Shown piece by piece: positions 37,452 through 48,639 of a stretch of 64,000 nucleotides of DNA. The DNA is from Lamellibrachia satsuma (taxonomy: Eukaryota > Annelida > Polychaeta > Sabellida > Siboglinidae): assembly GCA_033239005.1 (NCBI GenBank), contig BSQZ01000009.1, forward strand, positions 4,975,252 through 5,039,251. Direction: 5' to 3'. Every line of letters begins with the position of its first letter. Position 1 is the stretch's first letter. The position numbers and the translations under genes were made by a program. Below the pieces are notes generated by a model that did not search any database, was not told where the DNA came from, and was given only the letters and a program-made list of their open reading frames with translations.

Positions 37452-38932
37452 AAGTCAGCTGGAATTGATAACATACCAGCAGAACTGGTTCAAGCTGGGG
37501 AGAAGCCTTGATTACCACACTTACAACAATCTGCAACAAGATCTGGCAGACAGGAGAATGGCCCACCCCATGGACTCAGTCACTGATCATCACACTTCCC
37601 AAGAAAGGTAACCTACAGATGTGCCAAAACTACAGAACAATCAGCTTCATCAGCCACCCGAGCAAAGTCATGTTGAAGATACTACTCAACAGACTCAAAC
37701 CCCAGGCAGAAGAGATTATCGCTGAAGAACAAGCGGGTTTTCGAGCAGGACGGAGCACCATTGAACAGATCTTCAACCTTAGAATCCTTTGCGAGAAACA
37801 CCTTCAACATCAGCAAAGCCTGTATCATGTCTTTATAGATTTCAAGAAGGCCTTTGATAAGGTATGGCATGCGGCCCTATGGGCAACCATGAGAAAGTAC
37901 AACATTGGCTCCAAGCTTGTCCGAACCATTGAACACCTATATGACAATGCCACCAGTGCAGTAACCTTCAACAGCAGCATAGGAGACTGGTTTCGAACAA
38001 CTGTTGGAGTTCGACAAGGATGCCTACTATCACCAACGCTCTTCAACATTTTTCTGGAAAGGATAATGACTGATGCTTTAGAAAACCATCAAGGCACTGT
38101 CAGCATTGGAGGCAGGACAATCACCAACCTTCGTTTTGCTGACGACATCGACGGCCTAGCAGGAGATGAACAAGAACTAGTCAATTTAGTGGAGCGCCTT
38201 GAGAAAACATCTTCATCATACGGCATGGAGATCAGTGCCGAAAAGACCAAACTGATGACAAACAGCACACAAGGCATCAGCACAGAGGTCAAAGTTAATG
38301 GACAGAGACTTGAGGCAGTAACAAGCTTCAGGTACTTGGGATCAGTTATCACAGATGAGGGTCCCAAACCGGAGATACTTGCCAGGATTGCACAGACAAC
38401 AGCAGCACTAACAAGGTTGAAACCCTTATGGAACGACAGAAACATCACGGTCAGTTCGAAAATAAGGCTGATGCGCTCCCTTGTCATGTCCATCTTTCTG
38501 TACGCTTGTGAAACATGGACCCTTTCAGCAGATCTACAGAAGAGGATACAAGCCATGGAAATGAGATGCTTCCGGAAGATCTTGCACATATCATACAAAG
38601 ACCATGTTACTAACGATGCTGTCCGTAACAAGATCAAACAAGCCATCGGACCATATGACGACCTTCTTACAACAGTTAAGAAGCGTAAACTGAAGTGGTA
38701 CGGTCATGTATCACGATCATGTGGCCTTGCAAAGATTACCTTGCAAGGTACCGTAAGAGGGGGGAGACGAAGAGGTAGACAGAAGAAGAGGTGGGAAGAT
38801 AACATCAAAGAGTGGACAGGAATGGAGTTCGCTGACTCCCAGAGGGCTGTAGAGAACAGGGAAACGTGGAGAGAGCTGGTTAGAAAGTCATCAATGGTGC
38901 CCCAACGATCCTTACGGGTTATGGGAAAGTGA
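37452..38932 (+). pseudogene. RTE-like element: reverse-transcriptase half of the polyprotein
   Basis: Reverse transcriptase that primes on nicked target DNA. A short block encoding KSAGIDNIPAELVQAG (37452-37499) is in a third frame; a second one-base loss in the G run 37497-37500 returns to the final frame, open to 38932. Counting from the codon at 37508: LPKKG 30-34, FIDFKKAFD 109-117, VRQGCLLSPTLFN 168-180, the catalytic FADD 210-213, ISAEKTK 242-248 and the tail RRGRQKKRW. All polymerase motifs are intact. Apart from the two G losses the original frame would be 1,000 codons. Either recent inactivation or homopolymer sequencing error explains both breaks. Confidence 0.88.
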
Positions 38933-38950
38933 GTGAAGTGAAGAAGGCCT

Positions 38951-38969
38951 ACTCCCACTAAACGGGAGT
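38951..38969 (+). other. 3'-terminal hairpin of the RTE-like element
   Basis: actccc and gggagt flank a seven-base loop (actaaac) 18 nt after the stop codon and just before the end of the element. A terminal stem-loop is a plausible recognition site for the element's own polymerase; that role is inferred. Confidence 0.5.
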
Positions 38970-39429
38970 TACACATATACTAACTAAACAAACTGAGTAC
39001 AAATCACTGTTACCACTCAAATAACATTGGTTCGACATTTCACAGTTGGTGAAATGATGACCGTAATCTCTCGGCGCAAACGTATCAATTCACTCAGTCG
39101 CTACGCCGTTGTTTGTCCGTTTAGACAACACCTACTTCTGCACTCGTCTCTTTAGAATATGAAGTGCCCGACCGAACAAACTCTGCTTTACATTCAGTAA
39201 GTGCCCGGTATTTATATGACGTGTAATTGGCGGTCAACACCAACTTGCTAGTCGGCCACTAATTATTGCAAAAGTGCTGAAATATAGAGCAAGTAGGCAA
39301 TTCATATACGACAATGAATTAAATTGTCCTTCGATGGAATAATGACTGCTATACACGTTGTACACAATTGGTTACTTTCGGCTAACATGATAGCAATCCA
39401 GTGGCCGACAAAATGCAACATACTTAAAA

Positions 39430-39762
39430 GTACAAAGTCTGATCGTTTTATATCGTAAAATAGTGTTATACAATACAAACCACATTATACAATAACATGT
39501 TGACCGCCCAAATGTGTTTATAATGAATCACATTAAAAATATATAATTTGACCGTTATATATTACGTTCATGAATATCGACCTTACCGTTCAGCAGGCAG
39601 TAAACATGATATTCGAGTCGAAACATTCAAATTAAACAGATGACGGTAACATTTTGAAAATGTGGTTAATTAAAAACATTTAGGCAGTCAATGTGTTAGA
39701 GTGGATATAATTAATACTACATAACATGGTTGCACGAGACAGTGACCAAACCTTGTGCCTTT
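39430..39762. mobile_element. Foldback MITE, family A, copy 3
   Basis: About 333 bp. The left terminus gtacaaagtctgatcg matches the inverted right terminus (ggcacaaggtttggtcac); arms of about 110 bp are complementary, and the core holds tacagttcagcaggcag-like sequence with catgatattcgagtcg. The left end abuts ttaa. Lies 450 bp downstream of the RTE element. Non-coding. Confidence 0.7.
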
Positions 39763-39764
39763 GA

Positions 39765-41095
39765 ATTTATATATTGCCTTCCTTTTGTTTTAGACACTAC
39801 ATATAAAACGAACCAATGATGACACATTGATAATTGCGACTGACACAGATAAGGGTATTTTCAAGAACTGTTCGAAATGGTAAAGAAAGTGCTAAGAGTG
39901 TTCTTAACCAACAAAGGATGTGATACGTGAGAAAAAAATGATACGATTGTTGAATTTTTTTTACTTTTGTATTATACTTATGAAATGCGGAAACGTATAT
40001 TTGTTCAAGTTGATGTTTTTAACTTAGTCTCCATTAACCATATATGTTACATATTATCCACACAAAACGTCATTAATTTATTTTACAGACGGATAAATCA
40101 AATGTAACATAAGAATTTACTAAATAACACGAAGAGTTAAATAAAAACGAACAATGGAATACTAACTAACATTTAGAAACATTTCACAAGTCTCTCCATT
40201 TCCGAAAAGTAATATCGTATTTTACACGCGATTTTTTAAAGAAGAAATGTAAATCTAGCAAAAAATGTTAGAACTCTCTGTCGTGAAAGTTCACCAGAGT
40301 CTATCGGGGTATGTGGGAGTGCATTATACATTAGTCGGTGTAACGAGGGGGGGAGGGGGAGTGATTGCTCCACCTCATGTCTACCGGAATGTGTAATAGG
40401 CCTATCATGCTTGTGTACCATGGTATAATTATGTAACGGGATTATACTAATGCTCTTACCTTCTTGGTCTATCTAGGAAACTGTACCAATATCACAAATA
40501 ACCGACCAGTGACTCACCGGCTCAGTGCCGCAACCACAACTAATGTGTGGTCATTCTCTACCAGCCCCCGCAAAGCAATAAATGACCAGTGTGTCCAGCC
40601 GCACTGCATGGGTCATTCATTCAGCGGCTATCCAGTCTAATGAGTAACGTTTCTCACTACGAGTGGTGGACATAACCATTCGGACTAGCTAAATGTGCAA
40701 CATGACAGGAAGACTAATTACAATGTAATACGTCGGCGGGAGACCACATTGATGTCACAACAATGTGAGTTTCATTCCTGTGCAGGAAGTGCTGGGGTGA
40801 CTAAGGGACACGCGGGCAATCATCATTAAACCCACTTCTGTGTGGGTTGTGAATACTATACTTTCACCCTCTGCTTGGTTAATGTGCTGCGTTTATTGTA
40901 GGGTACGGGCGGTTAACGGGTGTTGTCAGTGTGACGTCAGACGCCAATATTTCAATGAACTGGGAATTATTGTGTAGGAAAGATTTGTCGGTGTATTTAA
41001 TCATTTAAAATTAATAAGTCATTCCACGGATATCAGGGGTAAAGAGGAGTGCACCAAGCAACAACCATTCGTCCGGATGATGGCCCACACAAGCC
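39765..41095. other. Non-coding stretch, nothing recognised
   Basis: AT-rich to 40.4 kb, then mixed. A minus-strand donor-like GTGAGTCAC occurs near 40512. No gene or repeat recognised. Confidence 0.4.
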
Positions 41096-41097
41096 GG

Positions 41098-41289
41098 TCA
41101 TGAGGCTTCTTCATTTATGTCTGTCCCGCCAAGATCAGCAACTGTTATCCCGAATTCAGATGCAAGTTGTTTTGGATAAATTAAGCTTGATCTCCCTGGT
41201 CTTCTGTCTCCACGCTTTGGTTTCCAAGTAACCAATTCTCTCACCACTTCTCTACTTCTGGAACAGTGACCTACACATTGGGCTTGCAT
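41098..41289 (-). pseudogene. LINE reverse-transcriptase C-terminal remnant
   Basis: The minus strand reads VGHCSRSREVVRELVTWKPK, then RGDRRPGRSSLIYPKQLA, then GITVADLGG. This is the RT tail type with a VVxxLVxWxPxxGxRRPGRPxxTYxKQL core, different from the GKRKRGRP type elsewhere in the window. The expected DRxxWRxxV end is not readable. No upstream domain is left. Confidence 0.6.
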
Positions 41290-42207
41290 CTGGTGTCTCT
41301 GAAATGTTTAGTATTTCATGTACACCTCTCCGTGTGTCACGTGTTGTGTCCAGGAGATGTTGGGTGTTTTACGCAGTTGTCTATTACACCACGTTACATA
41401 TCAATCCATTTGACATCGTCTTGAATGTAGACCTGTGGAATATGTGCGGTGTGGTATAACGTACTAATGTAGCCTGCACGAACTATTGCCACCTCACTAA
41501 AACACATTGAATGTACGTTACCAGCTTCGAATACACATTTGAAGAGCATATTTTGGCCAGTTAGTTACAAGGACATAAATACGCTGGCACAAAGAAGACC
41601 AACTAAGGTGTATGATTCCTGTATTGAGATAGGCTATGAAAAAATACCCAAAGGAAAGTAGTTTGAGAAGAACTGATGAAATACTGAATGGTTATGACGA
41701 TATTAATAGAAGTATTTTCTTCAGACTTTAGGAAAAACCATAGAATTAGATGACAAATTAAAATAACAACTTATTTACTGACTGCGTAAATATCAATATA
41801 GTGGATGTGTTTAAAACATAATTGACACATATTTCACAATGAAAATCAAGGGTATACCCCGATATACACCAATTGCATTCCAATACCTGTATATGTTCAA
41901 AATATCAGGGATACACAATGTTATGTTAATTTAAGACATAAGTTCCGTGCATTTTGTGGTTCAAAACATCGAAGTGAGCAACATCTCCCGAACATTCCTT
42001 GCCCGGACGTAACTGATGGTATTCTTAGCGCCGCATCCTGTTGGTTGATGAGGCTGGGACAAAGTCCAATTTAGCATCGTACTACATGAAGGGCACGTGG
42101 TATTAATACATGAACTGACTGCGAACTAATTCTCATGTGACTCACATTTGGTAGTCTTTGAAAGTATTCTTAGAAAATATGTACGATTATCTAAATAACT
42201 AAATAAG
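41290..42207. other. Non-coding stretch, nothing recognised
   Basis: AT-rich sequence between a LINE tail and a hAT-type MITE. No gene or repeat recognised. Confidence 0.4.
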
Positions 42208-42372
42208 CAGTGGCGTATTGGGGGTGGGGTGGGGTGGGGTGGGGTGAGGGTAGTGGAGCATTGAGCCATGCCCCCATTTGCTTAAATTTTTATTTTCTTT
42301 CTTTCGCATAACCTGTCAAACTAATGGGTGACTGAGATTGCCCCCGCTTGCGTGATCCTAAATACGCCGCTG
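42208..42372. mobile_element. hAT-type MITE, family B, copy 2, with a (GGGGT)5 insertion
   Basis: Terminal inverted repeats cagtggcgtatt and inverted cagcggcgtatt bound 165 bp. Flanks taaataag (42200-42207) and caaatacg (42373-42380) match at six of eight positions, a decayed 8-bp target duplication. The inner block ctaatgggtgact...cccgcttgcg matches copy 1 at 8.3 kb. Near the left end are five GGGGT units (42221-42245), a perfect quadruplex motif absent from copy 1. Confidence 0.75.
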
Positions 42373-43550
42373 CAAATACGAATAATAATCAGGGATCAAA
42401 CTTGTCTTGTTGCCAATGACAACCTAATATCAGATAAATTGTACTTTCGCATACTTTTTCAGCGGACACGTTGGAACTAAAGTTCATTTATTGATACTTT
42501 CATGACTTTCTGCAGATTAACTGCCACATCTCAAGTAGCGCACCAATTTGTATCGTTTTATCCGAAAACTGGTACTTTCCTAATTGGTTTTTACTATTAA
42601 TCATTATTGCAGTCGCCAGATGTCACCACATTCATTATCGAAGGTTTTGTGCTGCTAGTCACCCGTCTCTGGGAGACACGCACAAAACGTGTTCGTATAA
42701 ATAAATACATTTTACGCGTGTGCGCGTTCATGTGTGTAGTCCTGCCTATGTTTGCATAGATCTACATAATGTACATCGATTTCAGGATGCTACGAAACGC
42801 CATTGGGACCCCAGCCTCTCCGCGGAGAGAAAGAATCACGGAATCGTTCTCATTATGTGATGCGCCTGTTTCGTCCGAGAATAGCTCTCACTCTCCGAGA
42901 AACTTAATAACCAACTAGTTTGTCACGCAACCATGTAGTTACCAAAATGTTATTCACACGTTTTGTTCCAAAGCCAAAAATAGGCTTGACCAATGGGCAC
43001 CCTAAAAAAACTTTAATTATGGGAGGAAGAAGCTTGTTGCGCACTTAAAAACTTCCCAGGTTGAGCGTCCTGGGGTGTGCATGGGAAGTCTGGCGCCTCT
43101 GGTGTGTAATCTAGCGCTAACATAAAATGAAATCGCGTGAATTTTTGACAGAGGTAAAACACGTAATTCGCGCAAATCTTTTGCCGTGCGATGAAACAAT
43201 CGCGTATCTGCGCTTCGAAGTTATTCAAGCTTCAGATCAGCCGATTTGTTTTGCGTGCCGATGTTAGCGTTGTGATTTCTGTTTAATATCAGTAAGCGGT
43301 ATTGCTGGCACGCTATATTCTTCCGTCGACGATCGATCTCGCGATGCATTCCGTTTATACACATGCGCCGTCTAGCGATCAAAACCATGTCATTTCGGCT
43401 AGCGACTATAATTACCGGGTGTTTTATTTCGTAACATACTCTTATCCCACACATACATAGGATCCAGCTATGCTCATCCATCTGTAAATTTGTGCTCATA
43501 CGTTTTCGCAAGATATTGCGACACATTTTATGCGCCAGCGAGGATGTTGT
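42373..43550. other. Non-coding stretch, nothing recognised
   Basis: Short minus-strand frames at 43.0-43.5 kb have no motif. No repeat found. Confidence 0.4.
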
Positions 43551-43555
43551 TTCGA

Positions 43556-43739
43556 TAGCTTCGTGCACAAGTGTGGCACGCAAGGCTCGCACAACATCTC
43601 GCTAGTTCCCTCTGTCTTGGGCTCTCCTTATCGCTGTACTTTCAGGGCCTCTTCCACATTTCATCTTTCCTTCTGGGGTCCGAGTCAACGCCGTTTCCGC
43701 TGGCAAGTCACATGTCATTCCGATGACATGTGTGAGCTC
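43556..43739 (-). pseudogene. LINE reverse-transcriptase C-terminal remnant with internal deletion
   Basis: The minus strand reads ELTHVIGMTCDLPAETAL, then TRTPEGKMKCGRGPE, then RRAQDRGN, a stop, then RDVVRALRATLVHEA. This is the pattern LxHVxRM...LPxxALxWTPEGKxKxGRxxE...AxDRxxWRxxVxALxAT. The WRRTVExE segment is missing, so about 20 codons were deleted between GKMKCGRG and AQDR. Confidence 0.55.
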
Positions 43740-44019
43740 CACCTTCGCCCTTTCATGTTTTGGTGTTGGAAACGGTATCAGGTCATTAAACGCGCAGTGT
43801 CTTCGTTAAGCAATTGTTGTGGAAATTGGCAACGTTGTTAGGATTTGTGTTGCTGTGTTATTAGCCTGCACATCGATCCGTAGAGGAGCACGCAGAGGAC
43901 ATTGCTCGGGCAGATTCTGAGTTTAGTATTTCAGGTGTATGCCCAACACTGAGGTTGTTGCTTTGAAAATGCAGTCCTGGCTTTACCCACATTATTATAA
44001 ACAATATTCGAACATTGAC

Positions 44020-44157
44020 ACAAACGGCCATAGCACGAATGCCTCTACGGTCCAGTGGATACGTTTTCTTCATACAGTAAATTATACAATTATCATCCAC
44101 ATGCACATGTTCTAAAAGCAATGTTTTCAAACGCCGCAAAGCGTCATAGCACGACAG
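44020..44157 (+). repeat. Truncated tRNA-array unit: flank and first six bases of a tRNA
   Basis: Matches the sequence just upstream of the four complete tRNA-Arg genes (cacgaatgcctctacggtcc, then aaacgccgcaaagcgtcata, then cacgaca). The tRNA itself stops after gcctcc and is joined directly to hAT transposase sequence. A fifth, broken copy of the array unit located 4.2 kb left of the first complete tRNA. Confidence 0.75.
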
Positions 44158-44159
44158 CC

Positions 44160-44480
44160 TCCTCCGCTCCATCATAAATCACCCACCTTGTTTCACACAG
44201 TAGTTTCACCTTTCCAACACCCACTTTCTTCAAACATTCAAACCTTCACGCTTCCTCTGGATGTTCATCTCATCTATAGATTGCTCTAGTCGTTGTCTAG
44301 TTGGTGAGTATTTGAAGGGTCTGCAGGGTAGACTTCGTATTTTATACTCCAGGAACCTTGCATGCCTTGGATAGTGCCAGATTCAGGCTGTGTCAAGCAC
44401 AAAGGTAACAATGTGCTTGTGACACAGTTTTCATGAAATTGGCAGCACAACCATTGATGACACCAGAATCTTGGCAACAG
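44160..44480 (-). pseudogene. hAT transposase fragment, paralogous to 50340-50630
   Basis: About 280 bp aligns along its length to the middle of the hAT transposase at 50.3-50.6 kb (shared gattgctctagtcgttgtct and cttgcatgccttgga). The conserved CGSHSLNLALSKACKVPG-type segment is frameshifted here. The right end, after gatgacaccaga, loses similarity, close to where the PIN-like pseudogene region begins. Confidence 0.7.
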
Positions 44481-44879
44481 TGCTTAAAATAGCTTAGTAT
44501 TGTTGGGAACATTAAAACGATTGTTGTATTTTTTTCTGTGAGGGTTTAGTATGATTTTGAGCTATTTTAATGGGAAAAGGGAGTTTTTTTCATAAAAAAT
44601 AAACTAATATACAAGCAATAAAATGATCAATTGTATAATGGTATGTGATGCAACTGGCATCCAACTAGTTGAATATGCGATAGAAGGAAGCGAAAACCAA
44701 GAATAAGTCCACAGTATGCAAATTATAAAACAGGCGTCTATGATAAGGGGTTCGACACCTCACTAACTCATGGCATGGCTTGGATGGTCGCTTGTTTCTG
44801 CAACAGAACTGCATGTTCTGACAGTAAAGCTATGTCCGACCCGGAGTCACCTCGCAGTCTAGATGATCCTACCCTTAAT

Positions 44880-47545
44880 GACAAGGCAAAAGGAATCTCA
44901 CTGAACGGTATTGCTAGAAAACAACATGTGCATGTTTGGTAGGCTTGCTCGTGCAACCACCGCCTGCCGCAGATTCTCAAACAGTAGGTGTTGACGTAGT
45001 AGGCGTAGCGTTTGGTCTTCCCATCATCAATGCTGCAGCTCACGAATGGCCCAATTATAGCACTGGATCTTGCTTACAAGATTTAATGAGCTCGTTTCTG
45101 GACCCGGACAAAAATTGATCGTCATCCTGGACATGGACCTGTACAAGAGAGCTATCAAGGTGGAATACCTTGATTCTCAGCGCAAGAACAAGTGGGTGCT
45201 ATGCCCGGATGTATTTCACACCGTACTTTATGCCTTCCGATGTTTGGGCAGAACAATTGAAGGTCTTGGTGAGGCTTGGCAGGAAGCAGACACGTACAAC
45301 AGTGTAACAGTCACCCAGATTATCAATGGAAGTCATCACAACAGGACTATTGAAGCTCATCAGATAACTCTGCAAGCGCTGTTTGACTTGTGGTTGGAAG
45401 CTTTCTTGGAAGATCACTCGGCACTACGCGACTCCCTACAATCAAGCAACATAGAGTTAACGGATGTGTGTCGTACAAACCAGAATATATGCACAGCACA
45501 TCAGACATTCTTAGGGAAGATGGAGTCGCTGAACCTAGAGAAACAGCTACGAGACTATGACGAAGGTCATGCTAACGAAGGTCATGTCTGACTGCCCTTG
45601 AGCTGGTACGCTTCGCTGCAGAGACCGAACACTTGGTAGCAATTAACAACACATCAACTACACAACACCATCGCCTCTCCCAGTCAACAGTTTCCCGACA
45701 GGAAAGGGCTATCAAGCAACTAAAGACAGTGCTATCACCATGCATCCTCTTCAAGGGTTCCAGTGAAACAAGACCAAATTTAAACTTGTGTCAAATGAAA
45801 TAATTCATCAGTGTAGCCATGATAGCATCCTTTCAACAGAAAGGGTTGGCATGGAAGCTTTCAAGGCGTTTGTGGAAAACCGCCAAACATGTGGGAAACA
45901 TGTGGAACAAAATGACAAAATTCAAGCTGCTTTCGTGGAATGCAGCTTCCAAGGAAGTGAAACTGAAAGCTGGATCAGAAGTCCTTACATTGAAGGCCAC
46001 CTCATCCCCATTTACAAGAATGATAGTTATCAATAGGTCATCACGTGGTGATATTGTCTTAGAGGAAGTGATTGGACTGCACGACGAGTTTGACCACACA
46101 AAACGGGTGTTGGTGAAGCCTGACGGATCCATTGATCATACATCTGACAAAAGCATCATCATCCATCTGCTAGATGATGTTGTGAACAATACTGGCGACA
46201 CTACCAACGCGATGGATGGCGAAGTGTGCCTACAAACATGTCTTGTGGTCGATGCAATTGGTGTGGTGCAAGAATTGAAGGCAGTCAGGAACTTTAAGAA
46301 CTGCAAAGAATTTGGAGCAACATATATGAAGCCTATCGACTCAAAGGCTTGAGGCTATGACAAAGTGAGGGTTATCTATGATAACTATACCGTACCAGCA
46401 TCACTCAAGGAAGGCACACGGCAGAGGCGCAGAGGCAAGTCTACGGGAATCAGATCCAACAAAGTTGAACATTCGACTCGCATTGGAGAAAAGAAAGTGT
46501 TCATAACAAGCAATGAGACCAAGGATTCACTGACGCTGTACTTAGCTCAGCAGCTCGTGGACACAAGTACTGTCATGAACATGATGACTGCAACAAGGGA
46601 GAGTGTCATGACAAACTATGAATCCCGTCTCACCGTCAAGCTCATACGAAGAAGCAGACACTGTCATAATTCTGCATGCTGTAGACGCTGTAGACGCTGC
46701 AGACGCTGGATTTCGAGTCCATATATATTCACAAGACACATATGTTCTCCTCTTGTCTCTGCGCAGAGTATCTTAACTTGGCAGCAGTGTAGCATTGATC
46801 ATGGGCACTGGCGACCGTCGTCACAAAGTCATGTTCCAGCTTATCTATGATGAACTTGGTCCACAGAAAGCAGCCGCTTTGATCAACTGGCACCCTCTTA
46901 CTGGATGCGACACGACAGGACATACACAGGGAAAGGGGAAGAAAGGTGTTTCACAGCCTTTCTAGCTTCTAGCCCTGCAGTATTCAGTGCAATGTTTAGC
47001 CTTGATTTAGGACAGGAAACGTCTACCAAAGTGTATAAAGGTTGTGAAGAATTCCTATGCACACTCTTCTGCCCACAGAAATTCTCAATCGTACACGCAA
47101 AGGATCTGAGAAGGCATATGGTCTAGTAACCGAAACCCTGACCAGGGAGTGGACAAACTTTCACCTACCCCAGGTGCTTGGAAGCAACACATAAGACGTG
47201 TTCATGTGCAGGCTAGCATCTGGTCTCAGAACCTTGTCCTGCACCCAGAATGTACCAACCCATTGCAATTTGGATGGCGACAACAATGTGACAGGCTGAT
47301 GCCAGTAATGTCCGATGATCCTCCCGCACCAGATTCAGTACTACAGCTCATCAAGTGCAACTGTGGTGCCACTAATCTCGAATCAACGAACACATGTACC
47401 TGGAGGTCCTCGTGCAAACGAAACAACCCTGCATGCACAGAGCCATGCCACTGTGAAGGGGACGAACACTGGTGCTGCAACACACGAGCAACTCTGATCG
47501 GAGAAGACGTCGAAGATGAAGATCGAAGTGAGTATTGTAGTTAAG
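44880..47545 (+). pseudogene. Decayed multicopy-family gene: PIN/XPG-like core with Cys-rich tail
   Basis: Plus-strand pieces in changing frames line up into one protein of a multicopy uncharacterised family I know from coral and fish genomes. In order: LPIINAAAHEWP (44.9-45.05 kb); FNELVSGPGQK, LDMDLYKRAIK and AFRCLGRTIEGLGEAW (45076-45591); LSQSTVSRQERAIKQLK (45.6-45.8 kb); a middle part at 45819-46352; RQRRRGKSTGIRSNKVEHST (46.4 kb); EEADTVIILHAVDA, HIYSQDTYVLL, LIMGTGDRRHKVM and INWHPLTGCDTTGH (46640-46962); and a Cys-rich end with CNCGA...CTEPCHC (47346-47490). The EEAD, SQDTD and GCDTTGH blocks resemble the acidic active site of PIN/XPG-like nucleases; the second motif has lost its Asp (QDTY). 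At least six frameshifts or stops. Whether the family is a transposon is unknown. Confidence 0.6.
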
Positions 47546-47549
47546 GCAA

Positions 47550-48000
47550 CATTTTCTATAGTATTTGAAACATTATGTGACTATCGTAGCTAAGACAGCT
47601 AACTTGCAGGAATAATAATATTGGACTGGATCAACTACACATCAATATTGCAGTTATTTAATTTCGTAAATTATACGGACCAAAAATTCACATTAAGCTG
47701 GCTCCATTTTGGAGTTATATATGACATATAACTCCATCACTAACTCATATAACAACTTTAATTGGCATGGGAATATCATATTACTGAAATATAGGCAAAA
47801 CACTGACCATTTTAATGAGTCACATGTGATATGGTTATTATGAACAATAAATGTTTGCTTTTTTGTCTATTCCCCTTAAAAATCACCCATACTATCATGG
47901 AAAAATGGCAAAATAACTTTTCGTAATCTTCATGATTTTTAGATAGGAATGAACACTATTTGCAAGATTCTACCCAAAATGTTGGGTTTGTTACATCAAC
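47550..48000. other. AT-rich spacer
   Basis: Between the PIN-like pseudogene and the first array unit. It contains an inverted pair (tggagttatatatgacatat / aactcc) near 47710-47735. No gene seen. Confidence 0.4.
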
Positions 48001-48320
48001 TTGTGGAATATTCATGTGATACTGCAACCCACAGTAATGTTTTAAATCGTGTTTCTGGCTTTCGATGAAACAATCACTTTGGCTTTCAGGCTAAGTTAGA
48101 CACAAGTCCATATGCTGGAAGTAATTTATTTTCTGTTTAACATTTGTACCTGCGTTTCGGAAAAGCAAAAGGATATATTTGGTGAAAACTGCCACATTAC
48201 GAATGCCTCTACGATCCAGTGGAGACGTTTTTCTTCATACAGTAAATTATACACTTGTCAGCCACATGCAGAGTTCTTAAAGCAATGTTTTCAAACGCCG
48301 CAAAGATCAATAGCACGACA

Positions 48321-48393
48321 GCCTCCGTGGCCTAATGGATAAGGCACCGGCCTCCTAAGCCGGGGATTGCGGGTTCGAATCCCGTCGGAGGTG
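48321..48393 (+). tRNA. tRNA-Arg(CCT), copy 1
   Basis: 73 nt folding as a standard cloverleaf: acceptor GCCTCCG/CGGAGGT with a G1-U72 wobble (as in animal tRNA-Arg-CCT), anticodon stem CCGGC/GCCGG around CTCCTAA with anticodon CCT at 48354-48356, and T arm with TTCGAAT. The internal promoter boxes A (TGGCCTAATGG) and B (GGTTCGAATCC) are intact; a polymerase III terminator of five T lies at 48400-48404. No intron; CCA is not encoded. Should decode AGG codons. Likely functional. Confidence 0.95.
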
Positions 48394-48639
48394 AACTTGT
48401 TTTTGCCAATCCCAAAATTGCTTTGGAAGCCAGAAAACGCATTTAGTGCACAGTCTAGAAGAAACCGCCGTAGCGCGGCTGTCTACGTCACAGAACCATG
48501 GTTGTTACCACACGCACACGCAGAGGGTTATATATATATCGTCATTGGTAGGATTTAGCTGCCGCAATAGCACGGACACAAGTCCAGATGTAGGATGTCA
48601 GGGTAATTTATTTTCAGTTTAACATTTGTACCGGAAAAA

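Larger units (their letters stand above)
35575..38975 (+). mobile_element. Nearly complete RTE-like non-LTR retrotransposon
   Basis: A 3.4-kb element with a 5' leader (35575-35931), a single endonuclease-polymerase reading frame (35932-38932) and a short 3' tail ending in a hairpin. It is flanked by tatactaa at 35567-35574 and 38976-38983, a possible 8-bp target duplication; this sets the limits but is short. No poly(A) tail is present, as is common for RTE-clade elements, which often end in short repeats. The low number of disruptions points to a recent insertion. Clade assignment is from the single-ORF layout, the TWNVR-type endonuclease and the FADD polymerase motif; a phylogeny would be needed to separate RTE, RTEX and Proto2. 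Confidence 0.85.
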
